Assembly (NCBI RefSeq): GCF_052180275.1
Contig: NZ_CP197465.1
Coordinates: 3,224,001 to 3,288,000, forward strand
Direction: 5' to 3'
Length of the DNA stretch: 64,000 bases
From: Kumtagia sp052180275
Lineage (GTDB): Bacteria > Pseudomonadota > Alphaproteobacteria > Rhizobiales > Rhizobiaceae
Position 1 is the first letter of the stretch, and the number at the start of each line of letters is the position of its first letter. Positions 18,900 to 27,488 of the stretch are shown piece after piece. Under the pieces are notes generated by a model. That model was given only the letters and a program-made list of their open reading frames with translations, was not told the DNA's origin and did no database searches. A program made the position numbers and the translations under genes.

Positions 18900-19274
18900 T
18901 TATATGCAGCCGAAACTCAGCGCGTAGTTGATGTCGGCGTTGGGCGGCCCCTGGCGCCAGCCGTCGCCCCCGCGGCTTTTCCCGCAGCCGATGTTTTCAA
19001 GCGGATCCGACCCGACATTGAAGAGTTCGAACAGGACGATGGTGTCGCTGCTTGGTATGAACGTCATCGTCCAGTCTGTATCGCTCAGCGAATGGTTGAT
19101 CCATCGGCCATCCGTCGTTCCGACGGAGATGCGTGGGTCGCGGGCGTCGCGGATCATTCGCCAGGTGCCTTGGTGACGCCCCTTGCCGCTCACCACGGAC
19201 ATTTCGACGGTGCGGTCCTGCGATTTCCAGTCCGCATCCTCGGCGAGCTTCAGCATGCAGTCTATTTCCTTCAT
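18900..19274 (-). CDS. Hypothetical protein
   Basis: A 124-residue protein starting MKEIDCMLKLAEDADW. The ATG at 19274 is chosen because a GGGAGAT ribosome binding site precedes it; a start 15 codons upstream is possible. The sequence has a beta-rich look (RTVEMSVVSGKGRHQGTWRMI, shortened here to RTVEMSVVSGKG, and MTFIPSSDTIVLFELF) and three cysteines. It converges on the FkbM gene with 14 bp between stops. I do not recognise the family. A second open frame upstream (to 19608) could be a frameshifted extension but was not accepted. Confidence 0.5.
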   Translation of the reverse strand: MKEIDCMLKLAEDADWKSQDRTVEMSVVSGKGRHQGTWRMIRDARDPRISVGTTDGRWINHSLSDTDWTMTFIPSSDTIVLFELFNVGSDPLENIGCGKSRGGDGWRQGPPNADINYALSFGCI

Positions 19275-19662
19275 GATGCATCTCCCGCATTTTGCCGGTG
19301 TTTGACGAGATTTTCCCACTGATCGAACTGCACTGATCTTCCGTGACTTTGACCTGTTCGTCGGGCAGGCCGCCTGGGCCGCCAGCGGAGAAGGTTAAGG
19401 TCCCCCTGCATTTTCTCGCTTCCCGATGACCTGGTGGATTTTCATCGCTGTCGGACCCTGGATACTTGCAATACAGTGAGCCAAATGCCGTTCGCGCGCA
19501 ATCGTCGGATGTGGTGAGGTTCGGTTCGACGCTGCAGGAGTGCCGCCCGAGTTGTCCGGCTGGTATCTGGTCGTCGCTCCCTTTTGCGATGTCGCAAACA
19601 GGCTGCAATTGGCTCGCCGCACCCTATAGTGTGCGCGAAAATCCACTCCAGGGTCGCGAGCA
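19275..19662. other. Intergenic region, no gene accepted
   Basis: The region separates the hypothetical gene from the divergent FAD-GcvT dehydrogenase gene and must hold promoters for both. Codons on the minus strand (19275-19608) stay open in another frame, but the composition is not convincing and no good start was found. Confidence 0.5.
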
Positions 19663-22224
19663 ATGGCAGAGTTTCCGGCAAAGGCTAAGGTCGTCGTCAT
19701 CGGGCTGGGCGGCATCGTCGGAGCCTCGATCGCCCATCACCTGATCGAGCGCGGCTGGGACGACATCGTCGGCATCGACAAGTCGGGAATCCCGACCGAC
19801 ATCGGCTCGACGGCCCATGCGTCGGATTTCTGCTATACGACCAGCCACGATTTTCTGTCCTGCTGGACCACGCTCTATTCTATCGATTTCTACGAGAAGA
19901 TGGGCCACTACGCGCGCATCGGCGGCCTCGAGGTGGCGCGCGTCGGCGACGACAGCCGCATGGAGGAGATCAAGCGCAAGATCGCCTCGGCAAAGGCGTT
20001 CGGCACACGCGCCCGGATGATCGAACCGGCCGAGATCAAGGAAAAGTTTCCGCTGATCGAGGAACACATGGTGCAGGGGGGGCTGTGGGATCCCGACGCC
20101 GGCCTCGTCATTCCGCGCTCGCAGACGGTGGCCGGCAAGCTGGTCGACCAGGCGGAGGCCTCTGGCAAGCTGAAAGCCTTCGCCAACACGGCGGCAAAAT
20201 CTCTTATCATCGAGAACGGACGCATCAAGGGCGTGGTCACCGACCGCGGCACCATTCATGCCGACTATGTGGTGGTCTGCGCGGGCATCTGGGGTCGGCT
20301 GATTGCGGAAATGGCGGGCGAGGATCTGCCGGTCATGCCGATCGACCATCCGCTGACCTTCTTCGGCCCGTACACGGAATTCGCCGGCACCGGCAAGGAG
20401 ATAGGCTGGCCGCTGCTGCGCGACCAGGGCAACTCCGCCTACATGCGCGACACTGGCGACCCGAAGACGGCGGAAGGCGGGCAGATCGAGTGGGGCTATT
20501 ACGAGGAGACCAATCCGCGCCTCTGCCACCCGCGCGACATCTTGGAAAAGCACCAGTCGCGCCTGTCTCCGTCGCAGCGCGACCTCGACATGGACCAGAT
20601 CCTCGCGCCCCTCGAACGCGCCATGGAACTGACGCCGATCCTCGGCGAACTCGGCTACAATGAAAGCCACTCCTTCAACGGCCTGCTGCAGGTGACGGCC
20701 GATGGCGGCCCCTCGATGGGCGAGAGCCAGAAGGTGAGGGGTCTGTGGTACGCCGTCGCCATATGGGTCAAGGACGGCCCCGGCATGGGCAAGCTGATGG
20801 CCGACTGGATGACCGATGGGCGCACCGAAATCGACCATCACCAGATCGACTATGCCCGCTTCTATCCGCACCAGACGAAAGAGCAGTTCATCTGGGACCG
20901 CTGCACCGAGACGGCGATGAAGGTCTACAACCCCGCCGTCCATCCGCGCGAGCCGTTCTCGAAGGGCCGCAACATCCGCCGCTCGCCGTTCTGGGAGCGC
21001 GAAAAGGAACTTGGCGGTTATTTCATGGAACTGGGCGGCTGGGAACGCGCCCATGGCTACGCCGCCAACGAGCACCTGCTCGAAAAATACGGCAACCGCG
21101 TTCCCGTGCGCGAGAACGAATGGGATGCCAGGCATTTCTGGCGCGTCTCGAATGCCGAGCACCTCGCCATGAGCGAGGATTGCGGCATTGTGAACCTCTC
21201 GCATTTTGCGATGGTCGACATTGAAGGGCCGGACCATGTCGCGCTGCTGGAGTGGCTGTGCGCGGCCAAGATCGGCGGCGACGCCAATATCGGAAAAGGC
21301 ATCTACACCCATTTCCTCGACGAGGCGGGCATGGTGCGCGCCGACTTCACGGTGATCCGCATGGCCGACCGCTGCCGCTTGGTCGACGGCGCCGACGCCG
21401 GGCCGCGCGACTTCCACTACATGCGCAGGGTCGCCGAGGACAAAGGGTTCGACGTCACTATCACCGATGTGACGGAAAAATACGTCACCATTGGCATCTG
21501 GGGGCCGAATGCGCGGACAAATCTGCAGAAGGTCGTCGAGAACCCTGAAGGCTTGACGCCCGAGAATTTTGCCTTCGCTTCCATCAAGCCCATCAAAATC
21601 GGCGGCAAGGATGTCACCGCCTTCCGCATCTCCTATGTCGGCGAGCAGGGCTGGGAACTGCACATGCGCTATGAGGACGGGCTGGCCGTCTGGGACGCAC
21701 TGCGCTCGACCGGCGTCATGCCATTCGGCGTCGAGACCTATGCCAACACGCGGCGCATGGAAAAGAGCCTGCGCCTGCAGAATGCCGACCTGCTGACTGA
21801 ATATAATCTGCTGGAGGCCGACCTCGCCCGCCCGAAGGTCAAGGAGGCGGATTTTGTCGGCAAGGCCAGGCATGAAGAGTATCGTGCGCGAAAAAACCAG
21901 CCGGCGATGCTGTGCACACTGGTGATGACGGAGAACGTCGATTCCAAGGGGGTGGCCCGCTATCCCGTCGGCACCATGCCGGTGATGGACCCGGAAACCG
22001 GTGAGACGCTGGTCGACGAACTCGGCCGCCGCTCCTTCACCACTTCCGTCGCCTACGGCCCGACCATCGGCAAGAACATCGCGCTCGCCTATCTGCCATG
22101 GGCGTATTGCCAGGAAGGTCGCAAGCTGACGGTCGAGTATTTCGGTGAGACTTATCCGGTGGAGGTGGCCGGCGTCGGCTACAAGCCGCTGTATGACCCG
22201 GAGAATTCGAAGCCGCGGAGCTGA
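19663..22224 (+). CDS. FAD-dependent dehydrogenase-GcvT fusion (dimethylglycine/sarcosine dehydrogenase-like)
   Basis: An 853-residue protein. Residues 8-26 form the FAD-binding motif (KVVVIGLGGIVGASIAHHL), and GSTAHAS near 46 places a histidine where dimethylglycine and sarcosine dehydrogenases attach FAD covalently. Residues about 440-800 are a GcvT-like domain with its aminomethyltransferase C-terminal barrel (GEQGWELHM, GVETYANTRRMEKSLRL, GRRSFTTSVAYG). Enzymes of this build demethylate N-methyl amino acids and pass formaldehyde to tetrahydrofolate. With soxBDAG and an MttB-type enzyme in the same window, dimethylglycine is a reasonable substrate. The middle region (GRNIRRSPFWEREKELGG) is typical of uncharacterised members, so the exact substrate is open. 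Confidence 0.8.
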   Translation: MAEFPAKAKVVVIGLGGIVGASIAHHLIERGWDDIVGIDKSGIPTDIGSTAHASDFCYTTSHDFLSCWTTLYSIDFYEKMGHYARIGGLEVARVGDDSRMEEIKRKIASAKAFGTRARMIEPAEIKEKFPLIEEHMVQGGLWDPDAGLVIPRSQTVAGKLVDQAEASGKLKAFANTAAKSLIIENGRIKGVVTDRGTIHADYVVVCAGIWGRLIAEMAGEDLPVMPIDHPLTFFGPYTEFAGTGKEIGWPLLRDQGNSAYMRDTGDPKTAEGGQIEWGYYEETNPRLCHPRDILEKHQSRLSPSQRDLDMDQILAPLERAMELTPILGELGYNESHSFNGLLQVTADGGPSMGESQKVRGLWYAVAIWVKDGPGMGKLMADWMTDGRTEIDHHQIDYARFYPHQTKEQFIWDRCTETAMKVYNPAVHPREPFSKGRNIRRSPFWEREKELGGYFMELGGWERAHGYAANEHLLEKYGNRVPVRENEWDARHFWRVSNAEHLAMSEDCGIVNLSHFAMVDIEGPDHVALLEWLCAAKIGGDANIGKGIYTHFLDEAGMVRADFTVIRMADRCRLVDGADAGPRDFHYMRRVAEDKGFDVTITDVTEKYVTIGIWGPNARTNLQKVVENPEGLTPENFAFASIKPIKIGGKDVTAFRISYVGEQGWELHMRYEDGLAVWDALRSTGVMPFGVETYANTRRMEKSLRLQNADLLTEYNLLEADLARPKVKEADFVGKARHEEYRARKNQPAMLCTLVMTENVDSKGVARYPVGTMPVMDPETGETLVDELGRRSFTTSVAYGPTIGKNIALAYLPWAYCQEGRKLTVEYFGETYPVEVAGVGYKPLYDPENSKPRS

Positions 22225-22336
22225 GGGTCAGTTCCAGGTCGGTGATCCGCCGTAAATAATGTTCCTGGCAAGCTGGCCAACCCGACCCTGATCGGCGAAT
22301 GTCCGTCCCGTCACGGCGCGCTACGGGGGAACGCGT

Positions 22337-23161
22337 GTGCCTATGCTTTGGTGGGACAGAAAGAATGAGTCGCTAACGTTCCGGCTCGGCGGCGATGTTC
22401 CCGTGCGTATCCACTGGACGTTTGCCGTGCCGATCGTGCTGCCATTTCTGTTCGAGTGGCCGGAGCGGCCGTTGGGTGCGCTCATTCATACCGCTATCGT
22501 GGGAGTGTTGCTGTTTTCAGCGGTGTTTTTTCACGAACTGGCACATATGTGGGCTGCCCGATCACGTGGCGTCGATGCGGATCGCATTGAACTGTATCTG
22601 TTCGGGGGCTGGATTTTCTTCAAGCCGACCTCGCGGCAACCCAATTCCTGGATATGGATCATTTTCGCCGGCCCTTTTGTGAATCTTGTTTTGGGCGGGC
22701 TGTTCCTGGCGGGCTACCTGGCCTTTTGGGCTTTCTCCGATCCTCTTCCCTATGACGGTGGGTTCTTCACGCCACCGCCGCTGCGGTCGAGCTTCCTGCA
22801 GTGGACCTTATGGCTGGGCGCGCTGGTCAACCTGGCACTTGGCGTCCTCAATCTTCTGCCTGCTTTTCCGCTGGACGGCGGCATCATCGCCCGGGAACTC
22901 CTGCAACCGCATCTTGGGCCGCAGCGCGCGACAAAAATCGTTGGCGCCTGCGGGCTGATGCTTTCGGCTCTTCGCTTCCCGGTCATGCTGGCTGCGGCGG
23001 CAGCGGGCTTCTTCGTGTGGCTGCCGCCCCCCTTCAGGCCGAACTGGCGGGCGTTCTGCGGAAGCGGCAAGCCAAAAAGGCAACTCAAACCCGCCATTGC
23101 CAGCGCGGAAGCCGAGGAAATCGAGTGGCGAGGCAAAGGCGGCTGGCGTATCCGCAAGTAA
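22337..23161 (+). CDS. M50 (site-2 protease-like) membrane metalloprotease
   Basis: A 274-residue protein with the zinc-binding HELAH (HExxH) at about residues 66-70 in a hydrophobic helix. The second motif, NLLPAFPLDGG (NxxPxxxLDGG), is near 178. There are about five hydrophobic segments and a charged cytoplasmic C-terminus (about 235-274). It looks like a compact site-2-type protease that would cut membrane or membrane-associated proteins. The GTG at 22337 is used because GGGGGA lies 6 bp upstream. No obvious substrate gene is adjacent. Confidence 0.8.
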   Translation: MPMLWWDRKNESLTFRLGGDVPVRIHWTFAVPIVLPFLFEWPERPLGALIHTAIVGVLLFSAVFFHELAHMWAARSRGVDADRIELYLFGGWIFFKPTSRQPNSWIWIIFAGPFVNLVLGGLFLAGYLAFWAFSDPLPYDGGFFTPPPLRSSFLQWTLWLGALVNLALGVLNLLPAFPLDGGIIARELLQPHLGPQRATKIVGACGLMLSALRFPVMLAAAAAGFFVWLPPPFRPNWRAFCGSGKPKRQLKPAIASAEAEEIEWRGKGGWRIRK

Positions 23162-23190
23162 CAGTAGGAACGACTAGTCGCGAAATTGTG

Positions 23191-23227
23191 AAGGCCACGG
23201 CGGGGGGATTTTCTCCGGCCTTTCTTT
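23191..23227 (+). terminator. Probable terminator after the M50 protease gene
   Basis: AAGGCC (23191) pairs with GGCCTT (ending about 23222) around a G-rich/TTTTCTCC interior, followed by TTTCTTTT. It lies 29 bp after the protease stop codon. Confidence 0.5.
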
Positions 23228-23258
23228 TCAAGGCGCAGCTTTCGCGTAACCTTGCGTC

Positions 23259-24095
23259 ATGTCTCGTTCCTCGCGCACCGGACAGATTCTCGCCATCGCC
23301 GCCATGCTTCTCGGCGGCTTATTTGCGGGTCCTGTGCAAGCCCAGGAAAGGGTCGACGTTGAGCTGGTGCTGGCAGTCGACGTGTCGCTTTCCATGTCGC
23401 CGCAGGAACTGGAAATCCAGCGCCACGGCTATGCCGCGGCGCTCACCGACGAGCGCGTGATCCAGGCGATCGCCGAGGGCGCCTACGGCAAGATCGCCGT
23501 GACCTATTTCGAATGGGCCGGCGCAACCTCGCAGCACCTCATCGTGCCGTGGACGGTGATCGCGTCGCGTACCGACGCCGAGCGTGTCGCCGAGCAGCTT
23601 GGCGCCAATCCGCCGAACAGCGCCCGCCGCACCTCGATCTCGGGGGCGCTTGAATTCGGTTCGGATCTGTTCGCCGAAAGCCAGTTCCGCGGGATGAAGC
23701 GGGTGATCGACATTTCCGGCGACGGGCCCAACAACCAGGGCGGCCCGATCGTGCTGGCGCGCGACGCGGTGGTGGCGCAAGGCATCGTCATCAACGGTCT
23801 GCCGCTGATGACCAGCGGCGGCTTCACCAGCGTCTACGACGTGAAGGATCTCGACAATTATTACAGCAATTGCGTGATCGGCGGGCCGGGTTCGTTCATG
23901 ATCCCGGTCAATGACTGGGAGCAGTTTCCCGAGGCGATCCGGCGCAAGCTGGTGCTCGAACTGGCCGGCACTTTTGAGCCGCCGCCCCCTGACGAGGGAT
24001 TGCCGGTCATCCTGGCACAGGACGTCCGAAGCTACGACTGCATGGTCGGCGAGAAGATGTGGCGGGATCGCTCGTTCATGTGGGACGCGCGTTGA
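23259..24095 (+). CDS. Exported DUF1194 (VWA-like) protein
   Basis: A 278-residue protein with a signal peptide (LAIAAMLLGGLFAGPVQAQ). The mature domain opens with VELVLAVDVSLSMS, a DxSxS metal-ion-dependent adhesion site, and continues with VIDISGDGPNNQGG and GIVINGLPLM. This is the pattern of the DUF1194 family, a von Willebrand A-like periplasmic domain. It is preceded by a terminator and appears monocistronic. The function of the family is unknown. Confidence 0.8.
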   Translation: MSRSSRTGQILAIAAMLLGGLFAGPVQAQERVDVELVLAVDVSLSMSPQELEIQRHGYAAALTDERVIQAIAEGAYGKIAVTYFEWAGATSQHLIVPWTVIASRTDAERVAEQLGANPPNSARRTSISGALEFGSDLFAESQFRGMKRVIDISGDGPNNQGGPIVLARDAVVAQGIVINGLPLMTSGGFTSVYDVKDLDNYYSNCVIGGPGSFMIPVNDWEQFPEAIRRKLVLELAGTFEPPPPDEGLPVILAQDVRSYDCMVGEKMWRDRSFMWDAR

Positions 24096-24171
24096 TGCCC
24101 GTGTGCATTGTGCGCCAGAACAGGCCCTTGCCGTCAATCCTCTCTTAGGCGCGACCGCGTATGATCTCGCC

Positions 24172-25257
24172 ATGCAGCAGGAAAAACCGATCACGCAACA
24201 CACTGATCCGGCGCGGCCGTTCACATGGGGCATCGTCGGCACCGGCGTGATCGCGCGTCAGCTCGCCGCCGATCTCCGCCATGTGCAGGGTGCGCAGATC
24301 GGCGCGGTGTGTTCTCGCAGCGAGAAAGCCGCGCAAGATTTCATGGCGGTGAGCGGGGCGGCAGGATTTCACTCAACGCTCGCGGCACTGCTTGGCGATC
24401 CAGAGATCGACGCGGTGTATCTGGCGACGCCCAACATGCTGCACGCTTCGCAGGCACTGGAGGCGCTCGGCGCCGGAAAGCCGGTGCTGGTCGAGAAGCC
24501 ATTGGCGACGTCGAGCGGGGATGCGGCGCGCATAGCAGACCTCGCAAGCACCAACCGGTGCTTTGCCATGGAGGCGCTGTGGACGCGGTTCCTGCCGGCG
24601 GTCACGGCAGTCCGCGACATGCTGGCGTCCGGTGTCATCGGCGAGGTCGCGCATATCGAGGCCGAACTCTGCTACCGCAAGCCGGAGATTTCGGGTGACC
24701 GGTTCTTCGATCCGGCGTTGGGCGGCGGTTCGGCGCTCGACCTCGGCGTCTATCCGCTGTCGCTTGCCGTGCAACTGCTTGGTGTGCCGGAGAAATTTTC
24801 CGGACGCTGGTGGGCGGCGCGCAGCGGCGTCGACCGGCGCTGCCTTTTCGAACTCTCCTTTGCCGGCGCAACGGCTGAACTGTCATGCGGCTTTGACCGC
24901 GACGGCTCGAACAGCTTTTCGATCTTTGGCGAGCGAGGCGCGATCCGCATCGAGGCGCCTTTTCTCAAGGCGCAGCGTATCACGCTGTTCGAGGGGCGAG
25001 TGAGCGGGCTGCCGCTGATCGGGGCGAGGGGACCCAATTCCGGCCTTGCGGGCAAATTTCTGTCGCGGTTGCCGCTGCCGGGCCGCAAGGTCAGCCATTT
25101 TCGTTTCCCCGGCGGTGGCCTGCAGTTCGAGGCGGCTGCCGTCATGGAGGCGGTGCGCGCAGGGGCGGCGCAGTCGAGCATCATGCCACTGCGCGAAAGC
25201 ATCGCGGTGCTGGAAGTGATCGAGACAGTACTTGGCCAGCCCGCCGAGCGGGAATGA
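24172..25257 (+). CDS. Gfo/Idh/MocA-family NAD(P)-dependent oxidoreductase
   Basis: A 361-residue protein. The N-terminal Rossmann motif is TWGIVGTGVIARQLAADL, followed by VYLATPNMLHASQALEALGAG and the family signature VEKPLATS. The C-terminal GFO_IDH_MocA domain includes GGGSALDLGVYPLSLAV. The ATG at 24172 is chosen because it lies a few residues before the Rossmann strand; the frame is open much further upstream, but that sequence overlaps the preceding gene. It probably acts on a cyclic sugar or inositol derivative. Confidence 0.85.
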   Translation: MQQEKPITQHTDPARPFTWGIVGTGVIARQLAADLRHVQGAQIGAVCSRSEKAAQDFMAVSGAAGFHSTLAALLGDPEIDAVYLATPNMLHASQALEALGAGKPVLVEKPLATSSGDAARIADLASTNRCFAMEALWTRFLPAVTAVRDMLASGVIGEVAHIEAELCYRKPEISGDRFFDPALGGGSALDLGVYPLSLAVQLLGVPEKFSGRWWAARSGVDRRCLFELSFAGATAELSCGFDRDGSNSFSIFGERGAIRIEAPFLKAQRITLFEGRVSGLPLIGARGPNSGLAGKFLSRLPLPGRKVSHFRFPGGGLQFEAAAVMEAVRAGAAQSSIMPLRESIAVLEVIETVLGQPAERE

Positions 25258-25287
25258 TGTCGACGGCTTCTGGTTGTCGGGTTGATC

Positions 25288-25363
25288 GTGCGTCCTTCTA
25301 GGCTCGCCCGCAATACCTTGAAAATGAAAAGCTAAATGTTCCCCGGGGAGCCTCGAAGGACGC
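25288..25363. repeat. Palindromic intergenic element (CGTCCTTC/GAAGGACG family)
   Basis: CGTCCTTCTAGGCTCGCC (left end) and GGGGAGCCTCGAAGGACG (right end) are inverted copies about 76 bp across, lying between the oxidoreductase and the convergent GlxA regulator gene. The same termini recur at 57652-57730 and 57839-57919, so this is a dispersed repeat family. It may also serve as a bidirectional terminator. Confidence 0.6.
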
Positions 25364-25387
25364 CCCAGGCACCCGTGCCCAGCCGAT

Positions 25388-26413
25388 CTATGCGGCGAGC
25401 AGCTGCTTGCGGTCGACACGTTCCTGCTGTGGCGACCGTGCATAAAGTTCGCGATAGCATTTGGAGAAATGCGAGGCGGAGACGAAGCCGCAGGCGACGG
25501 CGACTTCTACCACCGGCATGGATGACTGGATCAGCAGGTGGCGGGCGCGGTCGAGCCGGATCTCCAGATAGTAGCGCGCGGGGGAGCGGCCCATCTCGGT
25601 GCGGAACAGCCGTTCGATCTGGCGGCGCGACAGGCCGACGTCGTCGGCGATCTCGATCAGCGACAGCGGCTCGGAAAGGTTGGCTTCCATCAGTTCGATG
25701 ATCGACAGCACTTTTGCATTCTGCACCCCGAGACGTGCGCGTAGCGGCAGGCGCTGGCGGTCCGTCGGGCTGCGGACGCGGTCGGTCAGGACCTGCTCGC
25801 AGACGCGGTTGACGAGGTTGTCGTCGAAATCGTCGCCGATCAGCTTCAGCATCATGTCGAGCGCCGCGGTGCCGCCGGCGCAGGTGTAGATATTCTGGTC
25901 GACCTCGAAGAGATCGGCAAACACATTGGCCTTCGGAAAAGCCTCGGAGAAACCTGGCAGGTTTTCCCAATGGATGGCGCAGCGCTTGCCGGAGAGAAGG
26001 CCGGCGGACGCCAGCACATGCGCTCCCGTGCACAGACCGCCGATCGCGACGCCGCGATTGTATTCCTCGCGCAGCCAGGCGAAAGCCGACTTGTTCTGGT
26101 ATTTCTCGACATTGATGCCGCTGCAGACCACCACCATCGACGGCCGCTCTGGGCCGGCCATTTTTCGCCGTTCCTCCTCCAGCGAAGTGTTGACGGCACA
26201 TTCGACGCCGTTGGAGGCGTTGACTGGCCTGCCATCATAACTCGCCAGCCGCCACCGGTAGGCTTCGTAGCCCAGCATCCGGTTTGCCGAACGCAGCGGT
26301 TCAAGCGCCGTTGCAAAGGCGATCATGGTGAAATCGGGGATGAGAAAGAAGACAAGCGACCGTTTCAGCGGATGTTTGACGGCGTTCAAGCAAGCCTCAC
26401 GCGGATGCGACAT
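25388..26413 (-). CDS. GlxA-type AraC regulator (GbdR-like)
   Basis: 341 residues from the ATG at 26413 (a start at 26497 is also open). The N-terminal DJ-1/PfpI-like domain (SLVFFLIPDFTMIAFATALEP, given here as LVFFLIPDFTMIAFA) includes LRSANRML, typical of the amidotransferase-like ligand domain. CTGAHVLASAGLL follows, then a C-terminal AraC double HTH (LSLIEIADDVGLSRRQIERLF, shown as IADDVGLSRRQIERLF, and VACGFVSASHFSKCYRELY). The arrangement matches GbdR/CdhR-type regulators of glycine betaine and carnitine catabolism. With dimethylglycine and sarcosine oxidation genes in the same window, control of methylated-amine use is a reasonable guess. Confidence 0.75.
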   Translation of the reverse strand: MSHPREACLNAVKHPLKRSLVFFLIPDFTMIAFATALEPLRSANRMLGYEAYRWRLASYDGRPVNASNGVECAVNTSLEEERRKMAGPERPSMVVVCSGINVEKYQNKSAFAWLREEYNRGVAIGGLCTGAHVLASAGLLSGKRCAIHWENLPGFSEAFPKANVFADLFEVDQNIYTCAGGTAALDMMLKLIGDDFDDNLVNRVCEQVLTDRVRSPTDRQRLPLRARLGVQNAKVLSIIELMEANLSEPLSLIEIADDVGLSRRQIERLFRTEMGRSPARYYLEIRLDRARHLLIQSSMPVVEVAVACGFVSASHFSKCYRELYARSPQQERVDRKQLLAA

Positions 26414-26596
26414 CAATGTCGCTATCAGCACAGGCTCAACAGGAAAACGTCTTGCTGTCAATGGAGTGGCGGCCGTGCGATGCAAAAAATGCGACATCGC
26501 GGCGCGCGAGCATCAGTGCGGATATCGGGCGCAAACAAATACCGCGCCGGCGAGGCCGACGCGGTTCGATCGATTGACAGGATTTGTGGTGGCGGC

Positions 26597-26737
26597 TTAG
26601 CGGACCACGAAGCCAAGGCGGGACGCGGCCATAGCGCCGGACTGGCCGGGCATGGTGCGATCGAGCCGCTGGCGCTCCAGGGCGGTCGTCAGGTTCATTT
26701 CGCGGTTGCGGCCGAAAAGGCGGGAGAAGAAGTTCAT
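26597..26737 (-). CDS. 46-residue hypothetical protein
   Basis: A short but well-formed gene: MNFFSRLFGRNREMN at the N-terminus, ending RLGFVVR before TAA, with a GGAGCC ribosome binding site about 7 bp upstream of the ATG. The N-terminal amphipathic/basic stretch (FFSRLFGRNR) resembles membrane-surface-targeting ends of small proteins. It lies upstream of the GbdR-like regulator on the same strand. I do not recognise it. Confidence 0.5.
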   Translation of the reverse strand: MNFFSRLFGRNREMNLTTALERQRLDRTMPGQSGAMAASRLGFVVR

Positions 26738-27012
26738 GACACGGCTCCATGCAGTGGTTACACGGGGTGCCTTCGCTAGGTCTTAGGAGTGGGGCATCTC
26801 GTTTGATGCCGCTGATATAGGCATTTGCACTTTGCAGTGCAGCAATAAAAGCGAAGCGCTCAATATAAAAAGCGACATCAGGGCCGCGACGCCGGGTGGC
26901 GGAAATTTGAAAAACCAAGCAAAATCAGCCGGTTTTCACTGTTGAAGATCAGCCATGCGGCTGGCTCAGATGCGTCATGCGCGGCAAGCATGACTGCGTC
27001 GAGATGAGGCAG

Positions 27013-27050
27013 GCTTGAAAACAAAAACCCGCCGTCATGATGACGGCGGG
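27013..27050 (-). terminator. Rho-independent terminator of the first DUF1127 gene
   Basis: CCCGCCGTCA and TGACGGCGGG (27028-27050) form a perfect 10-bp stem with a TGA loop. Read on the minus strand it is followed by TTTTTGTTTTC. It lies 21 bp past the DUF1127 stop codon. Confidence 0.85.
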
Positions 27051-27071
27051 TCTAGATGGGACACCTCACGA

Positions 27072-27257
27072 TCAGCGGCCTCCGGCCCAGGACCCGAGGG
27101 CGATGCGCGAGGAGGGCTGCCGCTCGCTGGCATCCGGCCAGCCGATATCCTTCTGGATCTCCTGCGGCAGGGCACGGACCTGGCGCTCGGTCAGATAACG
27201 GGCACGGGCAACGCTGTATTCGTGGGCCAGATGGCCGATGGCAGAAAAGATGGACAT
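27072..27257 (-). CDS. DUF1127 mini-protein
   Basis: 61 residues, beginning MSIFSAIGHLAHEYSVARA, with the DUF1127 core LPQEIQKDIGWPD. The start at 27257 follows an AAGGAG site; the longer frame (to 27272) would include that site as codons. DUF1127 proteins are small, basic and often stress- or phosphate-responsive; some act with RNA. It diverges from a LysR regulator gene about 230 bp away, a common arrangement. Confidence 0.85.
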   Translation of the reverse strand: MSIFSAIGHLAHEYSVARARYLTERQVRALPQEIQKDIGWPDASERQPSSRIALGSWAGGR

Positions 27258-27488
27258 GTCGTTCTCCTTCAATTTTGGCCGCGCTCGGGCAGAGCGGGAC
27301 CGCCGACGCAGACCGGTTGACCCGGCACGCGATCCGTCAAACTTTGATTTCCGGTCTTCGTCCGGCGGCGATTGTCAGGATGACAAGTTCGCCGCCTTCC
27401 ATAGTGTTGACTATCGCTCCATCCTGATGTTCAATCAAACGAAATGAAGTGATGCTTCTGATCAGATTTTTTGAATGGACTGCCGCTG

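Noticed and set aside
18997..19608. Minus-strand frame that could extend the hypothetical gene at 18900-19274 upstream through a frameshift
   Set aside because: The upstream part has no recognisable domain, and the shorter gene has its own good ribosome binding site, so a frameshift is not needed.
19624..21873. 749-codon minus-strand open frame
   Set aside because: Antisense to the FAD-GcvT dehydrogenase gene, which has clear domains.
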